64,000 nucleotides of DNA from Paenibacillus spongiae. Its GTDB lineage: Bacteria > Bacillota > Bacilli > Paenibacillales > Paenibacillaceae. The translations under genes and the position numbers were made by a program. Positions within the stretch are counted from its first letter, which is position 1. Every line of letters starts with the position of its first letter. Location: the NCBI RefSeq assembly GCF_024734895.1, contig NZ_CP091430.1, forward strand, positions 3,490,501-3,554,500. Direction: 5' to 3'. The notes beneath the pieces were generated by a model. The model was given only the letters and a program-made list of their open reading frames with translations. It did not search any database and had not been told where the DNA came from. This document shows positions 23,533 through 31,814 of this stretch, piece after piece.

Positions 23533-24837
23533 ATGAGCGATACGCAAAACGATAAACAGCAGGGGAAGACGGAGACGAAGCTTAGCCGACGCGAAGTGCT
23601 GAAGATGGCGGGAGTTGGCGGCGTCAGCTTGCTTCTCGGTTCAGTAGTTGGCGGCAGCGTGTTGGAGGGCAGCGGGCTCACCTCCGCACTGACCGGCAGC
23701 TCCGATACGAAGAAGGCCGGAGGCAGCCAGGCCAGCATCCCGTTCTACGATACCGTACAAGCCGGAATTGTTACGCCATCTCAAGATTTTCTCTGTTTTG
23801 CTTCATTCGATCTGGTCGTAAACCGGATCGAAGATGTACGCAAGCTGTTCAGGGAATGGACGGAAGCAGCGGCTCAGATGGCTGCCGGCCAACCGGTCGG
23901 AGAGGAAAGCTCCAATGCGTTCTTGCCGCCGAAAGATACGGGAGAGGCGGCAGGGCTTCTCCCGGCAAGGACGACGATAACGTTCGGCGTCGGACCTTCA
24001 TTCTTCGATGAACGGCTTGGTTTGCAAGCCAAACGGCCGGCATCGTTCAAGGTGCTGCCCAAATTTCCGGGCGATAGCCTGCTGGAAGAATGGTGCGGCG
24101 GAGATATCGGCGTACAAGTGTGCGCGAACGACCTGCAAGTGGCTTTCCATGCGATTCGCAATTTGACCCGGATCGCCAGGGGCAAAGCCGTGCTCCGCTG
24201 GATGCAGGAAGGGTTCCAACGAACAGGTGCGGCTAACCCGGCAGGCGAGACGCCTAGAAATCTGCTCGGCTTCAAGGACGGTACCGGCAATCCGAATGTT
24301 AATGATCGCGAACTGATGAACAGTCATGTCTGGGTTCAGCCATCCGATGGGCCATCCTGGATGGAGAACGGCAGTTACATGGTGACGAGGCGGATCCGGA
24401 TGCGCATTGAAGTTTGGGATCGTTCATCATTGCAGGATCAGGAGACGACCTTCGGCCGGCATCGTGCGAGCGGCGCGCCTCTCGGTGAACAAGGAGAGTT
24501 TGACCCGCTTGCGCTTGATAAGAAGGATGAGAACGGGAAACTTGCGATTCCAGCTATGTCCCATGTCCGTCTAAGTCACGGAGACGGCTCCGTGAAGATT
24601 CTACGCAGATCCTATTCCTACTCGAGCGGTATGGATCTCAAGAGCGGACAATTCGATGCCGGTTTGTTCTTCGTCAGCTACCAACGCAATATCGCAACAC
24701 AATTCGTGCCGCTCCAGGAACGGTTGGCCAAGCAAGATAAATTGAACGAATATATCGTACATGTGGGAAGTGCGGTCTTCGCTTGTTTTCCAGGCGCGAA
24801 GAAGGGCGGATATATCGGTGAGGGGCTATTATCATGA
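23533..24837 (+). CDS. efeB: Dyp-type peroxidase EfeB, Tat-exported
   Basis: A 434-residue heme peroxidase/deferrochelatase. The twin-arginine signal S18-R-R-E-V-L-K is followed by the hydrophobic 'VGGVSLLLGSVVGG', so it is exported folded. The DyP signature GFKDGTGNP carries the catalytic Asp, and 'MVTRRIRMRIEVWDRSS' and 'FGRHRASGAPLG' are typical of the family. In this system it oxidises ferrous iron or recovers iron from heme for EfeO and EfeU. It starts five bases after efeO and its stop overlaps efeU as ATGA. Confidence 0.94.
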   Translation: MSDTQNDKQQGKTETKLSRREVLKMAGVGGVSLLLGSVVGGSVLEGSGLTSALTGSSDTKKAGGSQASIPFYDTVQAGIVTPSQDFLCFASFDLVVNRIEDVRKLFREWTEAAAQMAAGQPVGEESSNAFLPPKDTGEAAGLLPARTTITFGVGPSFFDERLGLQAKRPASFKVLPKFPGDSLLEEWCGGDIGVQVCANDLQVAFHAIRNLTRIARGKAVLRWMQEGFQRTGAANPAGETPRNLLGFKDGTGNPNVNDRELMNSHVWVQPSDGPSWMENGSYMVTRRIRMRIEVWDRSSLQDQETTFGRHRASGAPLGEQGEFDPLALDKKDENGKLAIPAMSHVRLSHGDGSVKILRRSYSYSSGMDLKSGQFDAGLFFVSYQRNIATQFVPLQERLAKQDKLNEYIVHVGSAVFACFPGAKKGGYIGEGLLS

Positions 24838-26606
24838 AAAAGCTCCCGATCCGATTATTCGCGATTGCGGCAGCGATGCTTCTATTCATAGCTGCATCCG
24901 GCGTAATGGCTGCAGCTCCAGAGGAGGAGTCGCTTGACCGCTTGCTGCCGCTAGTCGGAGGGGCTCTGGTCGATGCGGGCAAAGGCCAGTGGAGTGATGC
25001 GGCCGAGGAAGTGAAGTTATTCGAGAAGGCGTGGCAAGAGATCGGGAATTCCTCTACGAAGTCCTCCGATCGAGTGAACGAGGCGCTCGAAACCGCCAAG
25101 AAAGCGATCGGCGCGGCGGATGCAAAGCCCGAGGAGGCTTACCAGGCGGTATCCGGACTAACCTCCGCCGTTCGCGATTATGTGAACGAAGTGAAGCCCA
25201 AGGAAAATACGACGGAAGCGGCCAAACAAGCGGTCGTCAAATTGGTTCCCGTTCTGAAGCAGACGATTGTCAAGGCGGAGAAGGCCGATTGGCCGGCTGC
25301 GCAGGATAGTTATAAGCAATTCGTGAACCAATGGGGCAAGATTGAAGGCAAAGTGCGCACGTCCGACTCTCGGGCATATGCAAACATTGAGACGAAGCTC
25401 AGCTTCGCCCGAATTGCGCTTCAAGCGGAGCCGCCGCGGGAAGAAGCGGCAGTAAGCGGCCTTCAGGCGCTTGCGGATGCCATTCAGCAATTCATCGATG
25501 GCAAAGCCGAGTCGGCATCAGCTGCGACGGACAGCGTATCGATCGGCGATATGCTGATTCTCATCAATCAGGCGGAAACGGCAATAGATGCCGGTCAATC
25601 CGATCGGGCGTTAACGGTGATGCAGACCTTCATCGCGCAATGGCCATCAGCGGAAGGTGCCGTCAGTACGCGATCGCAAAGCGATTATAACAAGATCGAG
25701 AGCGAAATGACGAAAGCATCGAGCTATTTGCTCTCCAGCCCGCCAAAGACGGAGCAGGCGCTTGCAAGTATGAACGTTCTTAGAATGACTTTAGAGCCTT
25801 ACACATCCGCCTCTTCGTATTCAGCCTGGGATGCAGCCGCGATATTGCTGCGTGAAGGTGTGGAGACCCTGCTCGTCGTGACGGCACTCCTTGCTTTCCT
25901 GCAGCGTTCCGGCAACGGCGACAATCAGAAATGGATATGGGGAGGAGCGATAACCGGATTAGTCGTCAGCATCGGGTTTGCGATTCTGCTCACTTATGTC
26001 ATCGCTGCGGTTTCGGCCGGAACGACAAGAGAAATGCTGGAAGGCTATATCGGACTGGCATCCGTCGTCATGATGCTTGGCGTTGCGATTTGGCTCCACA
26101 GCAAAGCGAACGTTCAAGGATGGAATCAATATATCCGCAAGCAGACGGGATCTGCACTGGAGAGCGGGAAATTGTGGTACCTATTCGCCATTGCGGGGCT
26201 GGCCATATTACGTGAAGGCGCCGAAACGGCCATTTTCTACATTGGCATGGCTCCAGCAATCGAATGGTCGCAGCTTCTGATCGGAACCGGAGCGGCCGCT
26301 CTCATCCTGGCCGTATTGGGGATCGTTATTATACGAAGCAGCGCGCGGCTGCCGATCCGGCCATTCTTGCTCGTTGCCACCCTCTTAATCTACTATCTCG
26401 TATTCAAGTTCATGGGGCAGAGCTTGCATTCGCTGCAAATTAGCGGTCAATTGCCGACCCACGTCTTGGATTCGATGCCGACGATAACCTGGCTCGGATT
26501 CTATTCCACTTGGGAAACGATCATTCCTCAGTTGATCGTTGTTGTAATTATTATCCTGCAGGTTGTCCTGATCGAGCGGAAGAAAAGACCGAACATAGCT
26601 GTGTAA
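24834..26606 (+). CDS. efeU: Iron permease EfeU (FTR1 family) with long extracellular repeat domain
   Basis: A 590-residue protein. After a signal peptide there is an outer domain (about 30-325), then an FTR1-type membrane domain with both iron-binding motifs, R340-E-G-V-E and R460-E-G-A-E, on separate helices. The outer domain contains three imperfect helical repeats of about 95 residues, each with a WxxAxxxxxxFxxxWxxIE-type start (near 53, 153 and 255) and an 'xxYxxIExxLxxAxxxL' end. Such N-terminal extensions are known in Gram-positive EfeU. The gene overlaps efeB by four bases and is followed by a terminator. Confidence 0.93.
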   Translation: MKKLPIRLFAIAAAMLLFIAASGVMAAAPEEESLDRLLPLVGGALVDAGKGQWSDAAEEVKLFEKAWQEIGNSSTKSSDRVNEALETAKKAIGAADAKPEEAYQAVSGLTSAVRDYVNEVKPKENTTEAAKQAVVKLVPVLKQTIVKAEKADWPAAQDSYKQFVNQWGKIEGKVRTSDSRAYANIETKLSFARIALQAEPPREEAAVSGLQALADAIQQFIDGKAESASAATDSVSIGDMLILINQAETAIDAGQSDRALTVMQTFIAQWPSAEGAVSTRSQSDYNKIESEMTKASSYLLSSPPKTEQALASMNVLRMTLEPYTSASSYSAWDAAAILLREGVETLLVVTALLAFLQRSGNGDNQKWIWGGAITGLVVSIGFAILLTYVIAAVSAGTTREMLEGYIGLASVVMMLGVAIWLHSKANVQGWNQYIRKQTGSALESGKLWYLFAIAGLAILREGAETAIFYIGMAPAIEWSQLLIGTGAAALILAVLGIVIIRSSARLPIRPFLLVATLLIYYLVFKFMGQSLHSLQISGQLPTHVLDSMPTITWLGFYSTWETIIPQLIVVVIIILQVVLIERKKRPNIAV

Positions 26607-26616
26607 GATACAACGT

Positions 26617-26664
26617 AAGGTGCATAAGAATCCTTTATAATAAGGATCTTTATGCACCTTTTTA
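26617..26664 (+). terminator. Terminator of the efe operon
   Basis: A long interrupted hairpin: AAGGTGCATAA with TTATGCACCTT outside and ATCCTT with AAGGAT inside, followed by TTTTTAT. It ends eleven bases after efeU. Confidence 0.85.
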
Positions 26665-26745
26665 TCTATTCTTAAGCGACTTTTCCGCGGCGAATCGCGT
26701 AGATACTATAGAAGTATGTATACATTCGAACGGAGGAGTTCTATT

Positions 26746-27462
26746 TTGCGTCTGATTCTAGACAATGTCGTCAAGCAGTTCGACAATAAAAAGGTGCTTC
26801 AAGGCGCCGGATTTGCCTTTGAGAAAGGAAAGATCTATGGGCTGCTCGGCCGCAACGGCGCGGGCAAGACGACACTGTTCAACTGCTTGAGCGGCGAGAT
26901 GGCGATGGATGGCGGAAGCGCGCTGCTGGAGGAGAATGGCAGCGTGCGCGAGCTGCGGGAGCAGGATATCGGATATGTATATTCGCTGCCGATTCTTCCT
27001 GAGTTTCTGACCGGCTATGAATTTGTGAAATTTTTCATGGATATCAACCGCAATCAGCTTCAGATGAATCAAAGTATCGACGATTATTTCGACATGATGA
27101 GGATGACGGAGGAAGACCGGCACCGGCTTATTAAAGGTTATTCCCACGGGATGAAGAACAAGCTTCAGATGCTGCTCTTCCTCATTACGAAACCGCTGGT
27201 GATTCTGCTCGATGAACCGCTCACTTCCTTCGATGTTATCGTGGCGCTAGAGATGAAAAACTTGCTGCGCGAGATGAAGAGGGATCATATCCTTATTTTC
27301 TCCACTCATATTCTGCAATTGGCCTCCGATTTATGTGACGAGCTTGTCGTGTTGAACAACGGACAGCTTTCCGCCGTTCCGTCCGAGCTGCTGCGCAGTC
27401 CGGAATTCGAACAGAGTGTGATTCAATTGTTGAAGGACGAGAGCCATGCTGAGAACGCTTAG
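26746..27462 (+). CDS. ABC exporter ATP-binding protein
   Basis: A 238-residue ATPase. Walker A is GRNGAGKTT (35-43), the signature loop is 'GYSHGMKNKLQM', the form usual in CcmA/NatA-like exporters, and Walker B is 'LVILLDEPLTSFD'. I start at TTG 26746, seven bases behind GGAGGAG; an ATG at 26716 precedes that site. Its 3' end overlaps the permease gene by 17 bases. Together they form an ABC-2-like export system. Cargo unknown. Confidence 0.92.
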   Translation: MRLILDNVVKQFDNKKVLQGAGFAFEKGKIYGLLGRNGAGKTTLFNCLSGEMAMDGGSALLEENGSVRELREQDIGYVYSLPILPEFLTGYEFVKFFMDINRNQLQMNQSIDDYFDMMRMTEEDRHRLIKGYSHGMKNKLQMLLFLITKPLVILLDEPLTSFDVIVALEMKNLLREMKRDHILIFSTHILQLASDLCDELVVLNNGQLSAVPSELLRSPEFEQSVIQLLKDESHAENA

Positions 27463-29056
27463 TACGCTGCACGCCATTCGGATCTCATCCGCCGCCAATG
27501 TATTCTTGTATTATGTTCAGAAGCTGCCCCTAATCGGCAAGCTTATAACGGACAGCCATTATTATGCCGGTACCAATATTAAGAAGGCCGCTTCCGTCAT
27601 CGTCCTGATTCTGCGCCTGATTTGGGGATTTGTGTCCAGACTGGCTTATATGGGACTGCTCATTTACCTGCCTGTGACAGGATTTGGATCTACGCTATCT
27701 ATGGAAGACCAGCTGCAGTTATTCATCCATATTTTCTTCCTGCTGAGCTTTGTGATCGCTGGTATCGGCAATATTTCCGTTCTGGAGCCGAAACGGGAGA
27801 AGTACGTAGCCGTCAAGCTGATGAGGCTATCTCCAAAGCGATATATGCAGGCTTCGCTCGGCTTCCGTTACGTGATGTTCTTCATTTATTTGACGCCTTC
27901 CGTTATTCTATTCGGTTCACTGCTAGGCGCCTCGCTCATCCAGGCCGTCCTGCTGACAGTTACGGTTACGATGTGGCGGGTATTATGCGAGTATTTGCAT
28001 CTTAAACTATTCGATAAGATCAATGTGGTATTGATCAAGCAAACCGCCATCGTCTGGTTGGTGATCGGTCTTGGCAATGCGGCAGCGTATGCGCCGCTGC
28101 TTCTAAGGCAGGTGCCGGTTACCGGGTCGCTGCTAATCAGTTGGCCATCTGTCTTGGTAATCACGGCTGCAGGTGTGATCGCGTCCGTTCAACTTGCCCG
28201 TTACCGGGACTACAGATCGGCCGTCGATGCCGCAACCAAGAGAGACGATCCGCTGCTGGATCTGGGCCGCATGATGAATGAAGCGCAGAAGACGAGCGTC
28301 CAGTCCAAAGACAGCGACTATTCCTTGGAGAGGTATCAGCAGGACAAGCTTAAATCCAAGGAAGGGTATGCATATCTGAACGCCATCTTCTTCGCGAGAC
28401 ACCGAAGCCTCATTCGTCAGCCGGTTAACAAGAGACTGGCGATTATTGGCGCATTGGGAGCGGCGGGAGCTGTCATCGCGTTAATGTCCGATCCAGCTGC
28501 GCATTACCTGCGATCCAACCTGGGAGCCGTATTTCCTTATATGTTTATAGCCATGTATTTCATGGCGGTCGGTGAGAGAATATGCAAGGCGATGTTCTTC
28601 AACTGCGATCTTAGCCTTCTTCGTTACAGCTATTATAGAAGGGCAGCCTATGAGCATTTTCGTATCCGGCTGATCCGGATCATGAGCCTTAATCTATTGA
28701 TAGCTGCCGCGCTTGGAGCTGCGGTAATGCTTATTACGGTAGCTGCAGGCGGAGACGTGCTTGGCAGGGAGGTTCTCCTCCTGTGGGTGACTATAATTGC
28801 GCTATCCGTTTTCTTTTCGATTCATCATCTGTTTATGTATTATATCTTCCAGCCTTACGCTACGGAACTGAATGTGAAGAACCCGTTATACTATGTAGTG
28901 ACCATGCTTATATCTGGTTTAAGCGGAATTTGTATTTTCGTTCAGGTCCAGGCGCACATCTTCTCATCAATCGTTATCACGGCAACGCTTGCTTACATGC
29001 TCATGGCCCTTATTCTCGTCCGCAAGCAAGGCAGCCGCACCTTCCGTGTGAAATAA
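27446..29056 (+). CDS. ABC exporter membrane protein
   Basis: A 536-residue polytopic membrane protein with about ten hydrophobic segments (for example 'GFVSRLAYMGLLIYLPVTGF' and 'IFFLLSFVIAGIGNISVL') and a soluble middle ('MNEAQKTSVQSKDSDYSLER'). It is coupled by overlap to the ATPase gene and is surely its partner. Members of this family in Firmicutes are poorly characterised; export or membrane-stress roles are possible. No substrate can be named. Confidence 0.85.
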   Translation: MLRTLSTLHAIRISSAANVFLYYVQKLPLIGKLITDSHYYAGTNIKKAASVIVLILRLIWGFVSRLAYMGLLIYLPVTGFGSTLSMEDQLQLFIHIFFLLSFVIAGIGNISVLEPKREKYVAVKLMRLSPKRYMQASLGFRYVMFFIYLTPSVILFGSLLGASLIQAVLLTVTVTMWRVLCEYLHLKLFDKINVVLIKQTAIVWLVIGLGNAAAYAPLLLRQVPVTGSLLISWPSVLVITAAGVIASVQLARYRDYRSAVDAATKRDDPLLDLGRMMNEAQKTSVQSKDSDYSLERYQQDKLKSKEGYAYLNAIFFARHRSLIRQPVNKRLAIIGALGAAGAVIALMSDPAAHYLRSNLGAVFPYMFIAMYFMAVGERICKAMFFNCDLSLLRYSYYRRAAYEHFRIRLIRIMSLNLLIAAALGAAVMLITVAAGGDVLGREVLLLWVTIIALSVFFSIHHLFMYYIFQPYATELNVKNPLYYVVTMLISGLSGICIFVQVQAHIFSSIVITATLAYMLMALILVRKQGSRTFRVK

Positions 29057-29060
29057 GAGG

Positions 29061-29167
29061 ACAGGTAGAGGAGTACCATCAGAGAGGGACATCTCCTATT
29101 GTTGGAAATTGTGGTTCGTGGTGAACAACAATTTCTCTATCCAAAGGCGATGTCCTTCGTCTATTTA
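29061..29167 (+). repeat. 107-bp hairpin repeat, copy 1
   Basis: About 90 percent identical by eye to 39534-39639. Both start ACAGGTAGAGGARTACCAT and end CTATTTA. Each folds into a long hairpin from GGACATC-x-CCT to AGGCGATGTCC with inner arms around AAATTGTG. In this copy one pair of the outer stem is mismatched (T for G). It lies four bases behind the exporter stop. Function unknown; see copy 2. Confidence 0.85.
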
Positions 29168-29353
29168 AGGGTTCGACGAAGATTCTCATTTTCTAACCTT
29201 TTACTCCTATCGTCGACGGCTAACAAAAAGTATGAACGAAATGCTCGATTGCGAAGGCCAGCTCGATAATAATTTTGAAGATGCATCGGCTTGTCAGCAG
29301 AAGAATATAGAACAGTATGCATGTAATAATCTTTTCAGGTTATAAAACAGCCA
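29168..29353. other. Stretch between repeat copy 1 and the IS element
   Basis: No gene seen. The bases just before 29354, read on the minus strand (TGGCTGTTTTAT...), would be the guide sequence of the neighbouring TnpB element. Confidence 0.4.
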
Positions 29354-29470
29354 GTGACATGCTCCCACCACTTGAAGTGGGGGCTTCCCAGGACATACCT
29401 AATAACTTAGATATCATTACTGGGCTATCTCCGCCTGCCCGGCGGTTCTCTATTCATCTATGTCATGCCT
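29354..29470 (-). ncRNA. Probable omega RNA (reRNA) at the tnpB 3' end
   Basis: TnpB proteins use an RNA made from the 3' end of their gene plus the element's right end, with the guide taken from flanking DNA. The minus-strand segment from the tnpB stop to the right-end hairpin fits this position and holds two hairpins, including GCCGGGCAGGCGG near 29430-29442. Extent of the scaffold is approximate; expression is not shown by sequence. Confidence 0.5.
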
Positions 29471-30585
29471 AGCATTCTAATCCCTTCGGCCCGTATGTTT
29501 CCGGCAGCATTTTCATCCCTCGGATGGAGCGTGCCACAACCCTCACAGACCAAAACTCGATCCTTAAGTGTCAGTTCCGTGTTGATCGTACCACACGTTC
29601 TGCAAAGCTTGCTCGAAGGATACCATTTATCGATCCGAACAAGCGACTTACCACGTTCAGCCAGTTTATACCCAAGGAACGCCCTGAACATGCCGTTTCC
29701 GTTATCCATCGTTGCTTTTCCGAGTGATAGGGATTGGGACATGGCTTTCATGTTCAGATCTTCCACAACGACTGCATCCCAAGCTTCAGCCAGCTGCCGA
29801 CTCTCTTTGTGCAGGTAATCTTTCCGCTGATTGGATACTTTCTCATGGAGACGGGCTATCCGAAGTTTTTGTTTCCTCCAGTTCGAGCCACCCTTCTTCC
29901 TTCTGGAGAGGACTCTCTGGGCTCTCTTCAGCCGAACTTCCATCTGGCGCAAATATCTCGGAGAATTCGCGGATGTCCCGGTGTGGTCGATATATAACGC
30001 CTTTGAACTATAATCCAGACCCAGTACTTTTTCACGACGGGGGATCATATGTTCTGCGTCTGCCGTATACTCGGTCAGGATCGAAATGTGGTATTTCCCA
30101 TTTGAATTGCGGCTGATCGTTGCCGATTTGATGACATGTCCATCCGGAATTTGCCGGTGGAGCTTGATTCGGATCATACCAAGTTTAGGGATACGGACAT
30201 GCTTCCCGTCTGCTGCGATTCGAACCGTCCCCTTCTGATTATTGGTTGTGTAGCTCTGAACCGGGTTTTTCCGACTTTTGAACTTCGGATACCCCATGTG
30301 CTTGTCCCGAAAGAAGTTCCGGAAGGCGGTCTTCAGGTTTAGCTCCGCATTGCACAAGGCGAGGCTGTCCACTTCTCGCAGCCAGTCGAACTCCATCTTG
30401 AACGCTGCTGGTGTCCGATACCTCTGCCGCTTCAATTGCTGTTTATCCACTTTATAATATTCGTACTTGACTTGACGTTCAGCCAGCATCCGATTGTAGA
30501 GAAACCGAACACAGCCGAATGTTTTACGAATCATCGTCTCTTGCTCTGTTGTGGGATAGATTCTGAACCGATAAGCCTTATTCAC
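29458..30585 (-). CDS. tnpB: RNA-guided endonuclease TnpB (IS605 OrfB)
   Basis: A 375-residue TnpB, full length. The RuvC-like triad is D191 in 'VLGLDYSSK', E275 in 'VVVEDLNMK' and D357 in 'HPRDENAAGNI'; a zinc finger has C328, C331, C347 and C350. The N-terminal start 'KAYRFRIYPTTEQETMIRKT' is standard for the family. It starts with GTG behind GGGGGTGA. All catalytic residues are intact, so nuclease activity is plausible. TnpB cuts target DNA next to a short motif under guidance of omega RNA and helps retain the element at its locus. Confidence 0.93.
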   Translation of the reverse strand: MNKAYRFRIYPTTEQETMIRKTFGCVRFLYNRMLAERQVKYEYYKVDKQQLKRQRYRTPAAFKMEFDWLREVDSLALCNAELNLKTAFRNFFRDKHMGYPKFKSRKNPVQSYTTNNQKGTVRIAADGKHVRIPKLGMIRIKLHRQIPDGHVIKSATISRNSNGKYHISILTEYTADAEHMIPRREKVLGLDYSSKALYIDHTGTSANSPRYLRQMEVRLKRAQRVLSRRKKGGSNWRKQKLRIARLHEKVSNQRKDYLHKESRQLAEAWDAVVVEDLNMKAMSQSLSLGKATMDNGNGMFRAFLGYKLAERGKSLVRIDKWYPSSKLCRTCGTINTELTLKDRVLVCEGCGTLHPRDENAAGNIRAEGIRMLGMT

Positions 30586-30810
30586 GTGATCACCCCCATT
30601 CGTCGATTATACCACAAATAAGGAATGTATGTTCGTATATTACGACAAACAAAATACTAAAAAACACCGATTCATCCCCCACCTACACGCTCACTACGTG
30701 AGTTAGGAAGTTTAGAGGTGGGGGGACTTCTCGGATTATAGGTTAAAATATTCGTTCGAAAACAAATTTTTAGAAATAGCAAACTAGTTTTAGAATACAT
30801 TAAAACTAAG

Positions 30811-30827
30811 GTTTCAATTAGTGAAAC
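30811..30827 (+). promoter_or_regulatory. Candidate operator of the second IclR regulator
   Basis: Inverted repeat GTTTC-(7 bases)-GAAAC, 54 bases before the IclR start. Position and sequence suit autoregulation; spacing differs from the operators near 14 kb. Low certainty. Confidence 0.4.
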
Positions 30828-30880
30828 ATCCTGAGATGGTTTAACCATTTATAATTATCATGGGAACAGGAGACGTCGCA

Positions 30881-31666
30881 ATGAAAGAAGAGCTGGAGAA
30901 GCAAGACAGGTACACGATTTATTCGATCGAGAAAGCGCTTGAATTGATTGAGCTGCTGTCCGAACGGGAATCTGCCAGCCTGATCGAACTGGTGGATCTG
31001 CTCAAACAACCGAAGTCATCGCTGTACCGCATCATCCTCACCCTGGAGAAAAGGGGGTATGTGGAGCGAAGCGATAGCGACGGGAAGTATTGTCTCGGCT
31101 ACAAGAATTTGATCATCACCCGGAATCTGCTGGAGAAAAACAATCTGCGCGTCTCGGCTATTCCCGAGATGAACCGTCTGATGGAAAGGTATGGCGATAC
31201 CGTAAACCTCGGGGTATTGTCCAACGGAGAGGTCTTATATCTCGAAATAATCGAAGGGACATTTGCGCTTCGGATGACGGACCGGGTCGGATCGAAGGCG
31301 CCTCTGCATGCAACTGCCATGGGCAAAGCGATAACCGCTTTCATGGAAGAGCCGGAACGAAACCGGCTTGTCAGCGAATTGCCGCTTCAGAAAATAACCG
31401 ACTATACGATCGTCGATAAGGGCAAGTTGCTCGAGCAGCTTAAAACCATTCGGCAAGCGGGCTATGCGGTAGACGATCAGGAGGTCGTGGAAGGGGCGCG
31501 ATGCATCGCTGTTCCGATCTTCGATATGTTCGGCAAGGCGGTCGGTGCGATCAGCTTATCCGGAGCACTGCATCGTTTTCCGGTGGAGCGCCTTCAGGAA
31601 ATTGCGGAAGAGATGAAGCGTTCGGCAGGTCTTATTTCGCTAAAGCTGGGACATGTGCAGGCCTAG
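30881..31666 (+). CDS. IclR family transcriptional regulator
   Basis: A 261-residue IclR regulator. The DNA-binding part reads 'YSIEKALELIELLSERESAS' and 'LVDLLKQPKSSLYRIILTLE'; the sensor domain contains 'APLHATAMGKAITAFMEEPE' and 'GYAVDDQEVVEGARCIAVPI'. ATG 30881 is eight bases behind AGGAG; the upstream ATG at 30860 lies before that site. It precedes and faces the same way as an importer operon, about 150 bases upstream of the binding protein, so it probably controls that operon. Confidence 0.92.
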   Translation: MKEELEKQDRYTIYSIEKALELIELLSERESASLIELVDLLKQPKSSLYRIILTLEKRGYVERSDSDGKYCLGYKNLIITRNLLEKNNLRVSAIPEMNRLMERYGDTVNLGVLSNGEVLYLEIIEGTFALRMTDRVGSKAPLHATAMGKAITAFMEEPERNRLVSELPLQKITDYTIVDKGKLLEQLKTIRQAGYAVDDQEVVEGARCIAVPIFDMFGKAVGAISLSGALHRFPVERLQEIAEEMKRSAGLISLKLGHVQA

Positions 31667-31718
31667 CATTCTCATTGCCAGACGGGAAGATGACAACAGA
31701 AATATCTTGAAGGAGGTG

Positions 31719-31796
31719 ATGCGCACAGAAACGGACATGACCGTTGTTTTGAAAAATGGACGCGGCGAGCGGTTGGTTTCAGCGAACTTGTCATGA
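31719..31796 (+). CDS. Possible 25-residue peptide behind a perfect Shine-Dalgarno
   Basis: A full anti-SD complement AAGGAGGTGAT (31710-31720) overlaps an ATG at 31719 that opens 25 codons (MRTETDMTVVLKNGRGER...). The ATG is too close to the SD for normal initiation; an internal ATG lies rather far away. It could be a leader region of the importer operon or a remnant of a gene start. Speculative. Confidence 0.2.
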   Translation: MRTETDMTVVLKNGRGERLVSANLS

Positions 31797-31814
31797 TATT
31801 GAGGAGGGTTTTCC

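Larger units (their letters stand above)
29354..30742 (-). mobile_element. IS200/IS605-type element carrying only tnpB (IS1341-like)
   Basis: On the minus strand the element begins with a subterminal hairpin (30676-30684 with 30716-30724, CCCCCACCT/AGGTGGGGG, with an inner CTCAC/GTGAG arm). It contains tnpB and ends in the typical right-end hairpin 'CCCCCACTTCAAGTGGTGGG' followed by AGCATGTCAC at 29354. There are no inverted repeats or target duplications, as expected. No tnpA gene is present, so it depends on a transposase elsewhere. The left boundary next to TTTAA (30743-30747 on the other strand), a plausible target motif, is inference. Confidence 0.75.
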
